In this document: positions 56,886 to 64,000 of the stretch, one piece after another
Numbering within the stretch: the first letter of the stretch is position 1
How the letters are laid out: every line of letters starts with the position of its first letter
Assembly: GCF_014202995.1 (NCBI RefSeq)
Contig: NZ_JACHIA010000001.1
Location: 620,001-684,000, forward strand
Length of the DNA: 64,000 bases
DNA from: Longimicrobium terrae
GTDB lineage: Bacteria; Gemmatimonadota; Gemmatimonadetes; Longimicrobiales; Longimicrobiaceae
Direction: 5' to 3'
The notes under the pieces: generated by a model
What the model was told of the DNA's origin: nothing
The model's database searches: none
What the model saw: only the letters and a program-made list of their open reading frames with translations
Program-made: the position numbers and the translations under genes

Positions 56886-58736
56886 CTACCGCCGCAGGTA
56901 CTCGTCCACGTTGCGGGCGAGGACGTCGAGGGGGACGTTGCCGCCGCGGACGACGGTGTCGTTGAACGCCTTGAGGTCGTAGCGCGCGCCGAGCGCGGCG
57001 CGCGCACGATCGCGCTGCCGGTTGATCTCGCTGTGCCCCACCTTGTATCCGCACGCCTGCCCCGGCCACGAGCAGTAGCGATCCACCTCGCTGGCCACCT
57101 CCAGCGGGTTCGATCCGTTCACATCCACAAAGAACCGCACGCCCTGCTCGCGCGTCCACCCCTTGGCGTGCAGGCCGGTGTCCACCACCAGCCGGCAGGC
57201 GCGGAACGCGATGGACTGCAGGTAGCCCAGCCGGCCGATGGGATCGCTCTCGTACGCGCCCAGCTCGTCGGCCAGCTGCTCGGCGTAGAGCGCCCACCCC
57301 TCGGAGTACGCGTTGAACGCCAGCATCTGGCGGACGAGCGGCATGCCGTGCGTGTACTCGCCCTGCCAGATGTGGCCTGGGATGGACTCGTGAAAGGTCA
57401 GGTCCGCCAGGCTGTAGCGGCTGTGCAGGTCCGTGGTGCGCAGGTTGATCCAGAAGCGGCCGGGGATGGCGCCGTCCACCGAGCCGGCGCCGCCGTACGC
57501 CGCGGGCGCGCCCGGCTCCTCCTCGGGCGGCAGGCGCTTTACCTCCATGTGCGGATCGACGACGGTGTTGAACGCCCGCGGCATCTGCGCGCGGATCCAC
57601 GCCAGCCGGTCGTCGATGAACGCCCGGATCTCGGCGCGGCCCGCGTCGCCCTCCGCGAACTTGTAGCGCGGATCCCTGGCCAGCGCGTTCATCCGCTCGC
57701 CCACGGTGCCCTGCGTGTAGCCCGCCTGCTTGAGGATCACGTCCATCTGCGCCTGCAGCCGCGCCAGCTCGCTGCGGCCCAACTCGTGAACCTCGTCGGG
57801 CGACATGGACGTTGTGGTGGATGCCTTGAGCGCCCACCGGTAGAACTCTTCGCCGTGCGGCCGCGCCGAGATCCCCGCGTCGTTCGTGGCGACGGCGCGC
57901 TGCGCTTCCAGTTCGCGGATCTGCCGGTCCAGCGCGGGCGCGATCTCCCCCGCCGCGATCCGCCGCGCGCGTCCGGCCCAGTCCCCGGCGATGTTCCTCG
58001 TCCGCCGCTCCAGCGATTCCACCAGCGTGCCGCCCTCGCGCGCGTTCTGCGCGGAAAGCCGCATCTGCCCCAGCGCCTTGTCCAGCAGGAACGCGGGAGG
58101 GACGAGGCCAATCCCGCGCGCCGCCCGCACGCGCTCCAGCTCGCCATCCAGCTCGCGCGCGTACGACTGCATCCGCGCCAGGTACGCCTCGGCGTCGACG
58201 GCGTTCTCCACGCGGTGGTCGCTGTCCAGAAAGCGCGGCACGTCCAGGTACGCGCCCACGTTCTGGATGACGGTGTACGGCGTGTTGCGCCAGCCGCCCA
58301 CGGTGATATCGCCGTACGGAAGCGCAAACCCTTCCAGCGCCGTCGTGTAGGCACTGCGGACGACTTCCACGCTGGTGCGCACTGGATGCGACAGACGACT
58401 GCCGTCCACCGCCGCGAGCGCCGCCAGGTCCGCGCGCAACTGCCGCGCGATCCGTTCTTCTCCCGCCGGCGAACGATCAGTCAGTTGCGCCCGTAGCCCG
58501 GCCCGCGCGCCCGTATCCAGCCCCAGAGACGTCGCCGACTCCGGGAACAGGTTCAGCAGATCGTTGCCGATGCGGTCTAGGAGCGCGACCGCGTCCCCGT
58601 CCGCGCCGCCCGCCGCAGACGACACCGGCGCGATGGCCGCGCCGCACGCGGACACGAGCGGCAGCGCGGCGGCGGCGAGCGCGGCCAGCATTTCCCTGCG
58701 CGTAAGAAGTCCGCGGGCGGTCAGATCGTTCAGCAT
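56886..58736 (-). CDS. DUF885-family metallopeptidase-like lipoprotein
   Basis: A 616-residue protein of the DUF885 family (M32-related fold). The N-terminus has a Tat-like signal with lipobox: LLTRREMLAALAAAALPLVSACG (twin Arg, Cys at about 31), so it is an exported lipoprotein. The core shows the family motif HESIPGHIWQGEYTHG near residues 455-470, where HExxxGH-like residues bind metal, followed by EGWALYAEQLADELGAYES and AFRACRLVVDTGLHAKGWT. A carboxypeptidase activity is possible but not demonstrated for the family. It stands alone. The forward-strand frame of 487 residues over it is a shadow. Confidence 0.88.
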   Translation of the reverse strand: MLNDLTARGLLTRREMLAALAAAALPLVSACGAAIAPVSSAAGGADGDAVALLDRIGNDLLNLFPESATSLGLDTGARAGLRAQLTDRSPAGEERIARQLRADLAALAAVDGSRLSHPVRTSVEVVRSAYTTALEGFALPYGDITVGGWRNTPYTVIQNVGAYLDVPRFLDSDHRVENAVDAEAYLARMQSYARELDGELERVRAARGIGLVPPAFLLDKALGQMRLSAQNAREGGTLVESLERRTRNIAGDWAGRARRIAAGEIAPALDRQIRELEAQRAVATNDAGISARPHGEEFYRWALKASTTTSMSPDEVHELGRSELARLQAQMDVILKQAGYTQGTVGERMNALARDPRYKFAEGDAGRAEIRAFIDDRLAWIRAQMPRAFNTVVDPHMEVKRLPPEEEPGAPAAYGGAGSVDGAIPGRFWINLRTTDLHSRYSLADLTFHESIPGHIWQGEYTHGMPLVRQMLAFNAYSEGWALYAEQLADELGAYESDPIGRLGYLQSIAFRACRLVVDTGLHAKGWTREQGVRFFVDVNGSNPLEVASEVDRYCSWPGQACGYKVGHSEINRQRDRARAALGARYDLKAFNDTVVRGGNVPLDVLARNVDEYLRR

Positions 58737-59044
58737 CGTCGGGAGCTCGGGATCAGGCGTGAGGGGTTGAGACTACGCGGTTCAGCGGGATGCGACAACC
58801 CCGGACGGGCTCGCCAACTGATCGCCGGCCCATTTGAACCCGCCCATTCGCGGCCGGCGCGGGCCATCGGGCATCAGATACATTTCTTGCCGAAACTCGT
58901 CCACGGGGCTTTGGCCTGAGCATGGGCGCATCACACCGCTTCGGGCTGGCCGGAGGTCTTGCGCCCCGGCCCAGGTGGCCTGACCCTTATGCCATCAGGC
59001 CGCCTGGGCCTTCCGCTCTGAATACGCCATCCGGAGAGCACGTC

Positions 59045-60373
59045 ATGTCCGTCGGTTTCCTCATCAACTTCGTCAACAACACTGCCGAAGACGTCGTCCT
59101 CACCGCGAAAGCCGCCAGCGAAAAAGATTGGGAAACGCCAGACCGGGCCAATCCCGAGGCCAGCATCCATGACATCCGGCTCGCCGCGTTCGCCGTCGGC
59201 GCGCCGATCCACCTGGAACGGCACGACAACCGGGCGACCGCGCCGTTCGCTGTCACGGCGGCGTTCTCGGGCGGCGGCGTATTCGTGTTCCAGCTCGACG
59301 GCTGCGACGCGACGGAGATGAACGAGCGGGCGTCGATCCCGGTCAGCCGCGGGGACGACGCGTTCTCGGCCATCCAGGTGCTCTTCCACGTCTCGGAAAA
59401 CGGCGACGACACGTACAACAGCATGACCATCTTCCTGACGCCGCAGGTGGATACGAAGCGCTGGATGGCCAGCTACCCGGACCGCTCTCTTACGCAGCTC
59501 AACATTCCAGGTACGCACGACACGGGAACCTACGGCGGCAACGGCGAATCAGGCACGCGCTGCCAGACGCTCTCCATCGAGGAACAGCTCGACGCGGGCG
59601 TGCGCTTCCTTGATCTGCGGCTGGTGCTGAACCCGGGCGCCGACCCCGACGACCTCGGCATCTTTCACGGCGACTACTTTCAGCACGTGTGGCTCAGGAA
59701 GGACATCATGCCGAAGGTCGTCAAATTCCTCGCGGACAATCCGGCCGAATGCGTGGTCTTCTGCGTCAACCGCAACTCCGGCCTCCGGGGGGAAAAGGGC
59801 GAGCCGATCGACGCCGTGCTGCACAAGATCCTGCTCGAGACCGTTCCGCCCAACAAGCTGTATGATGACAACGCGACGGTGCTGCACGAGCGCACGCTGG
59901 CCGATCTGCAGGGATGCGTCGTGGTGCTGCGCCAGGACGTGCCGCGGACGTTCGGCTTCGACGTGTCGAACTGGCCGGACGACCAGGCGTGGTCGTCCAC
60001 CGCCATCGGCGTGAACGGCAAAGTCGAGATGCAGAACGCGTATAGATACGGGCTCAAGCGGCTGCCGTCGATCACGTTCCACGACAAGTGGGTGAACGTC
60101 AAGGCGCATCTGGACCGCGCGTCGGCGCCGGCCGCGAATCCGGCGGACTGGTTTATCAACTTCAGCAGCGCGAGCCCCCCCGCCCCGGTGGCCGGCTACT
60201 ATCCCTGGGACTTCGCGACCGGCGGCGGCTGGGGCGTCAACTACCTGTTGTCGCGCCATCTGGTGCAGTACACGGCGCCCGGCGGAGTGCGCTTCGGCAC
60301 GATCGTGATGGACTTTCCGGAGAAGCCCGACGCCAACACGCTGATCCGGCTGCTGATCGGCCTCAACGGATAA
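59045..60373 (+). CDS. PI-PLC-like phosphodiesterase with N-terminal beta domain
   Basis: A 442-residue protein from the ATG at 59045 (MSVGFLINFVNNTAEDVVL). The N-terminal ~140 residues form a beta-rich domain resembling aegerolysin/crystal-protein-like proteins (FLINFVNNTAEDVVLTAKAA, FVFQLDGCDATEMNERASIPV). The rest is a PI-PLC X-type barrel: IPGTHDTGTYGG (catalytic H158), SIEEQLDAGVRFLDLRLVLN and FHGDYF (second His H208). The enzyme cleaves phosphatidylinositol or GPI-like lipids. No signal peptide is seen, so secretion would need another route; release by lysis or a toxin-like role is possible. It is a single-gene unit next to a block C repeat. Confidence 0.85.
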   Translation: MSVGFLINFVNNTAEDVVLTAKAASEKDWETPDRANPEASIHDIRLAAFAVGAPIHLERHDNRATAPFAVTAAFSGGGVFVFQLDGCDATEMNERASIPVSRGDDAFSAIQVLFHVSENGDDTYNSMTIFLTPQVDTKRWMASYPDRSLTQLNIPGTHDTGTYGGNGESGTRCQTLSIEEQLDAGVRFLDLRLVLNPGADPDDLGIFHGDYFQHVWLRKDIMPKVVKFLADNPAECVVFCVNRNSGLRGEKGEPIDAVLHKILLETVPPNKLYDDNATVLHERTLADLQGCVVVLRQDVPRTFGFDVSNWPDDQAWSSTAIGVNGKVEMQNAYRYGLKRLPSITFHDKWVNVKAHLDRASAPAANPADWFINFSSASPPAPVAGYYPWDFATGGGWGVNYLLSRHLVQYTAPGGVRFGTIVMDFPEKPDANTLIRLLIGLNG

Positions 60374-60417
60374 CGCGGGGCGGAAGAAGTTCGTGCAGGC
60401 CGCGAACCTCCCGTGAG

Positions 60418-60490
60418 CGAATGAGTCCACCGTTCAAACGGCGCCAAGCCCCGACACCGGCCGCTGGCGCGTCCGGTTCGGGGCTTCAAC
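60418..60490 (+). repeat. Dispersed hairpin block C, copy 3
   Basis: GAATGAGTCCACCGTT, AAGCCCCGACACCGG and CCGGTTCGGGGCTT, as at 11826 and 29747. The gap 60374-60789 contains this block, a D-form copy and a terminator; no gene. Confidence 0.88.
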
Positions 60491-60520
60491 AGCCTTCGTG
60501 ACCGCAACACGAAGTCCGCC

Positions 60521-60582
60521 GCCGCAGTCCGCGGGGGCGGACTTCGTGTTCTTCAAGGCGCGGTTTCAACCGCCGGGCCCAC
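60521..60582 (-). repeat. REP-like element, D form, copy 2
   Basis: AGTCCGC-gggg-GCGGACT, then TCGTGTTCTTCAAGGCGCGG and TTTCAACCGCCGGG, as at 11931-11991. Confidence 0.88.
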
Positions 60583-60679
60583 GACCGCCGACGCGCACCA
60601 CCGTTTCCCGCCCTGTGGATGCGTCCGAGTCACCGCCCGCGGCGCCCCGTTCACCGGACCATGCGCACGGTGGGCGGAA

Positions 60680-60719
60680 CGATGAAGGGCCGAGCCCGTG
60701 CGGGTTCGGCCCTTCATCG
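60680..60719 (-). terminator. Terminator after the 56-residue ORF
   Basis: CGATGAAGGGCCGAGCCCG/CGGGTTCGGCCCTTCATCG, 2-nt loop, followed on the minus strand by TTCC. It is 70 bp after the small ORF's stop. Confidence 0.75.
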
Positions 60720-60789
60720 TGTAACACCGTCGCTCGGAACCCCGCTCACCAGCCGATGGTGCACCAGGAGCCGTCGACAGGTGACTGCT

Positions 60790-60960
60790 TCAGTCGTTCG
60801 CGTTCGACTCCCACCCAGGCTGGTGCGTGTCCACGGTCCGGGTTTCCGTGTAGAACGATCCGTCGGAGTAGTAGTACGTCGAGACCTCCGTCATGATGCC
60901 GGTGCTCACATCGTAGGTGCCCGTCGTTTCCACGTGCGTGACTTCCTTCGTCGCCCTCAT
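60790..60960 (-). CDS. Small unknown protein, 56 residues
   Basis: A 56-residue ORF from the ATG at 60960, with GGAAGAG seven bases upstream: MRATKEVTHVETTGTYDVSTGIMTEVSTYYYSDGSFYTETRTVDTHQPGWESNAND. It is rich in T, Y and S and probably forms beta strands. No signal peptide, cysteines or family recognised. A terminator follows. It resembles the other short terminated ORFs of this window (12337-12516) in layout only. Confidence 0.55.
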   Translation of the reverse strand: MRATKEVTHVETTGTYDVSTGIMTEVSTYYYSDGSFYTETRTVDTHQPGWESNAND

Positions 60961-61066
60961 GAGAACTCTTCCTTGATTGGGTGCGAAACAAAAGATCCAC
61001 ACATTATAAGCCATGATTGATGAATTGCAAACAGATGGCGCCCCCGCGGGAGACCGATGGCAGAAA

Positions 61067-61104
61067 GAGGACGTGGAGGGCACCTGGCACCTCCGCGTCC
61101 TCTC
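61067..61104 (-). terminator. Hairpin downstream of the FMN oxidase gene
   Basis: AGAGGACGTGGAGG / CCTCCGCGTCCTCT inverted repeat with one mismatch and a 10-nt loop; on the minus strand followed by TTTCTG. It is 212 bp after the oxidase stop, in a stretch (60961-61315) with no gene. Confidence 0.6.
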
Positions 61105-61315
61105 GTTATGTATGCGCCTGTATCCGGCGGTGTGCGACAGCCGCCTCTCACCGCCTCCAGAACTCCAGGCCTGCCGCGCCCACGCACGCGGCCCGGCGCT
61201 CACCGGCCACTTCCATCGCGCGGCACGCAACGGGCGGGAGTGCCCTCCGGCCCGATGTGTCCGCCCCTCCCGGCGGGCACCGGGCCCGGATCGGCGATTC
61301 AGCCGGCGCGCGCCG

Positions 61316-62434
61316 TCATCCCCGCGGGGGAAGGACGAGTCCCTGGATTTCGGTGATGGCGCTCGCGTCCACCGCGCTCACCGACGGCCGGCCGAGGAGG
61401 GCGAGGGTGCGGCGCAGCTCGCCGCCCAGCATCTCCAGCACCCGCTCCACCCCGGGCTGCCCGCCGGCCGCCAGCCCCCAGAGCACCGGCCGTCCCACCA
61501 GCACGGCGCGCGCGCCCAGCGCGAGCGCCTTTACTACGTCGGTGCCGCGACGGATGCCGCCGTCCATCAGCACGGGAATGCGGCCCGCGACGGCGTCGGC
61601 CACGCGCGGAAGGGCCAGCAGCGTCGGCTCGGCGCAGTCCAGCTGGCGCCCGCCGTGGTTGGAGACGATCACCGCATCGGCGCCGTGCTCCACCGCGAGT
61701 GCGGCATCTTCCGGCGTCACGATCCCCTTGAGCACGATGGGGAGCCGCGTGATGGAGCGCAGCCAGTCCACCGCGCTCCAGGTCAGCGTGGGATCGAACT
61801 CGCGGGCGATGAACGCCTCCAGCCCCGATCCGGCCGCGTCGTCGGGAAAGGCGGCCTGCGGCATCCCGGCAAAGTTCGCCATCTCCAGCTCCGGCGGAAG
61901 CCGGAACCCGGTTCGCGTGTCGCGCTCGCGGTTCCCCTGCACGGGCACGGTCACGGTCAGGCAGATGGCCGTGCACCCCGCCGCCTCGGCCCGCTCCACC
62001 AGCGCCCGCGTGATGTCGCGCTTGCGGTAGACATAGAGCTGAAACCAGAGCGGCCCCGGCGCGGCGGCCGCGGTGTCGCCCACGGAGGTGGTGGAAAGCG
62101 TGCTCGCCACCATCAGCGTACCGGCCGCGCGGGCGGCGCGGGCGCTGGCCTTTTCGCCATCGGGGTGCGCCAGGCGCTGAAAGGCGGTGGGCGCGAGCAG
62201 AATGGGCATCGACAGCCGCTCGCCCAGGATCTCGACGGAGGTGTCGACCTCGCCCACGTCCACCAGCACGCGCGGGCGCAGGTACAGCCGGCCGAACGCG
62301 GCGCGGTTGGCGCGCAGCGTGGTTTCGTCTTCGGCGCCGCCCGCGTAGTAGTTGTAGGCGGCCTCGCTGAGCACGGCGCGCGCGGCCGGCTCCAGCGCCT
62401 CGCAGTTGGCGGTCTTCAGGTCAAGAGTTGTCAT
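61316..62434 (-). CDS. FMN-dependent alpha-hydroxy-acid oxidase/dehydrogenase
   Basis: A 372-residue FMN enzyme of the LldD/glycolate oxidase family that oxidises L-lactate or related 2-hydroxy acids. The ATG at 62434 (MTTLDLKTANCEALEP) starts the family fold. Conserved blocks are YYAGGAEDETTLRAN, PILLAPTAFQRLAHPDGE, WFQLYVYRKRD, the FMN-contacting K236 in IVLKGIVTPEDA, and the catalytic histidine H260 in VSNHGGRQLD; DGGIRRGTDVVKALALGA binds the phosphate. No membrane-binding insertion like that of E. coli LldD is obvious. Electron acceptor unknown. Fragments of a uvrA-like gene lie directly upstream. Confidence 0.9.
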   Translation of the reverse strand: MTTLDLKTANCEALEPAARAVLSEAAYNYYAGGAEDETTLRANRAAFGRLYLRPRVLVDVGEVDTSVEILGERLSMPILLAPTAFQRLAHPDGEKASARAARAAGTLMVASTLSTTSVGDTAAAAPGPLWFQLYVYRKRDITRALVERAEAAGCTAICLTVTVPVQGNRERDTRTGFRLPPELEMANFAGMPQAAFPDDAAGSGLEAFIAREFDPTLTWSAVDWLRSITRLPIVLKGIVTPEDAALAVEHGADAVIVSNHGGRQLDCAEPTLLALPRVADAVAGRIPVLMDGGIRRGTDVVKALALGARAVLVGRPVLWGLAAGGQPGVERVLEMLGGELRRTLALLGRPSVSAVDASAITEIQGLVLPPRG

Positions 62435-62492
62435 GCGTGGGATTATGTCGTCCCCCCACCCCGGAGCGAAAGAGCCCCGCGCGGAGGATCGG

Positions 62493-62590
62493 GGTCCCGT
62501 TGTGCCCGGCAACGGGCCGAGGTCGACGATCCGGTTCGCGTCGGCAATCCCGGCTTGGTGGTGCTCGACCAAATGCGAAGTATTCTGACT
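62493..62590 (-). pseudogene. Relic of a uvrA-like gene 3' end
   Basis: On the minus strand, about 26 codons upstream of the FMN oxidase read LVEHHQAGIADANRIVDLGPLPGTTG, matching the ATPase end of the intact UvrA-like gene in this window ([26 protein letters not shown]) at about half of the residues and at most base positions of the first 50 bp. It is not in any supportable gene, so it is a decayed duplicate end. Confidence 0.7.
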
Positions 62591-62629
62591 CACCAAACCT
62601 ATGGCAGATCGACAGACCCTGAGACTCGT

Positions 62630-63127
62630 TCACCGGCGCGCTGCAACTTCTCCTCGACCTTCTATAGTTGTAATCTGGTGCTCGTCCCGAGAAATACGTT
62701 TCAGCCGGAATGCCTGCCGGAGAATTGGTACCATCATGAAAGCCGCTAGGGCTCCGGCGAGAACAACCGGAATTGGACCAACAACAAAAGCGCCGAGGGC
62801 GTAGTCGATCAGCGAAAGAACTACCCAGACAATGAAGAAATCCAGCAAAAGGAGCAACGGACCGCGAAGGCGCTGATCGTAGAACATCTGGATGTTTACC
62901 TGACCGCCATTCACGTCGGCTACGCTGATTGATCCTGGGATGTCTATTGGGGTTTGAGTCGCGGCTTTAGCCTCAAGAGCATGGATCTCCAGTTCAACCT
63001 TTCTGATCTCCACCCGTGTCTTGCTGATTTGGAAAAATGCAACAGGAACGCCCAAAGTACCTGCCACTGCGGCTGTGACTGCCGCGACCACTTTGGATTG
63101 TTCACCGATGTTTACCAAGTCGATCAT
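62630..63127 (-). CDS. Unknown membrane protein, 165 residues
   Basis: A 165-residue protein with a membrane helix near the N-terminus (about 13-33, VAAVTAAVAGTLGVPVAFFQI), a charged coiled-coil segment (KTRVEIRKVELEIHALEAKAATQ), a short GSISVADVNGGQVNIQMFY stretch and two C-terminal helices (about 90-113 and 118-137), ending basic. I do not recognise it. GC content is clearly lower than the flanks, and it lies between a uvrA relic and a uvrA-like gene, so it may have been acquired. Membrane topology suggests the coiled coil faces one side as a sensor or scaffold. Confidence 0.72.
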   Translation of the reverse strand: MIDLVNIGEQSKVVAAVTAAVAGTLGVPVAFFQISKTRVEIRKVELEIHALEAKAATQTPIDIPGSISVADVNGGQVNIQMFYDQRLRGPLLLLLDFFIVWVVLSLIDYALGAFVVGPIPVVLAGALAAFMMVPILRQAFRLKRISRDEHQITTIEGRGEVAARR

Positions 63128-63250
63128 CTGAGCATGTATGTGTGAGGATCAAGGATGAAATCCAACCGATAACATCATCGGAAACCTCCGGAGAAGAGGG
63201 TGTTCGTCTCCGCAGGCTCCCCTTACCAACGCACCGGATTACATCGGGGA

Positions 63251-64000
<750 letters not shown>

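Overview
The window is bacterial DNA of very high GC content (about 70% by eye) with short intergenic gaps and GTG and TTG starts. The gene mix fits Gemmatimonadota, possibly Longimicrobium: a Tat-exported TldD with TldE, carboxypeptidase-regulatory-domain TonB receptors, a DUF885 Tat lipoprotein, a bacterial archaemetzincin and many AHSA1/SRPBCC genes. This assignment is inference from gene content; no rRNA is present.

Layout. 1-8.5 kb: glycogen phosphorylase (cut by the window edge), a membrane-anchored lytic transglycosylase, threonine synthase, an IS200-like/RAYT transposase between inverted REP-like hairpins, and an FAD amine oxidase whose 3' end is copied twice more in tandem. 8.6-11.6 kb: the overlapping tldD-tldE pair. 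12.3-13.8 kb: two small unknown proteins and an archaemetzincin. 14.4-17.6 kb: a PilS/PilR-like histidine kinase and sigma-54 activator. 18-21.6 kb: a large TonB receptor, divergent from an operon with a Cys-rich secreted peptide, a DsbA-like protein and a PDZ protein. 23.4-33.3 kb: lipoproteins, a class II aldolase, metallophosphoesterase, cold-shock protein, alcohol dehydrogenase, proline dehydrogenase and an M61 peptidase.

33.4-39.8 kb is a lower-GC accessory island directly downstream of tRNA-Pro(GGG): a tyrosine recombinase, a methyltransferase and an unknown 421-residue protein facing each other between perfect 19-bp inverted repeats, a CHAT-domain protease, and about 1.2 kb of apparently non-coding DNA. 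Each of the two facing genes has the same 19-bp leader, so inversion would exchange which gene sits behind the outside promoter. This is the most interesting candidate system in the window.

39.9-52 kb returns to the host backbone: GltS, two ArsR/AHSA1 modules with promoters that predict leaderless transcripts, a BlaR1/BlaI pair with three operator-like repeats, a Cys/Met PLP enzyme, a CPBP protease and a GNAT acetyltransferase. 52-53.6 kb: DUF937 and DUF3597 proteins. 53.8-56.0 kb is a second lower-GC islet: a small HTH protein, a PD-(D/E)XK-like nuclease and an overlapping unknown gene, resembling a compact defence operon, followed by a VapBC-type toxin-antitoxin pair. 56.9-64 kb: a DUF885 peptidase, a PI-PLC-like protein, an FMN-dependent alpha-hydroxy-acid oxidase, a relic of a uvrA-like gene, a membrane protein and a UvrA paralogue cut by the right edge.

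The intergenic spaces are rich in dispersed palindromic elements: a REP-like core hairpin in about ten copies, several larger hairpin blocks arranged as mosaics, an 8-bp microsatellite family, and hairpin terminators of very similar design.
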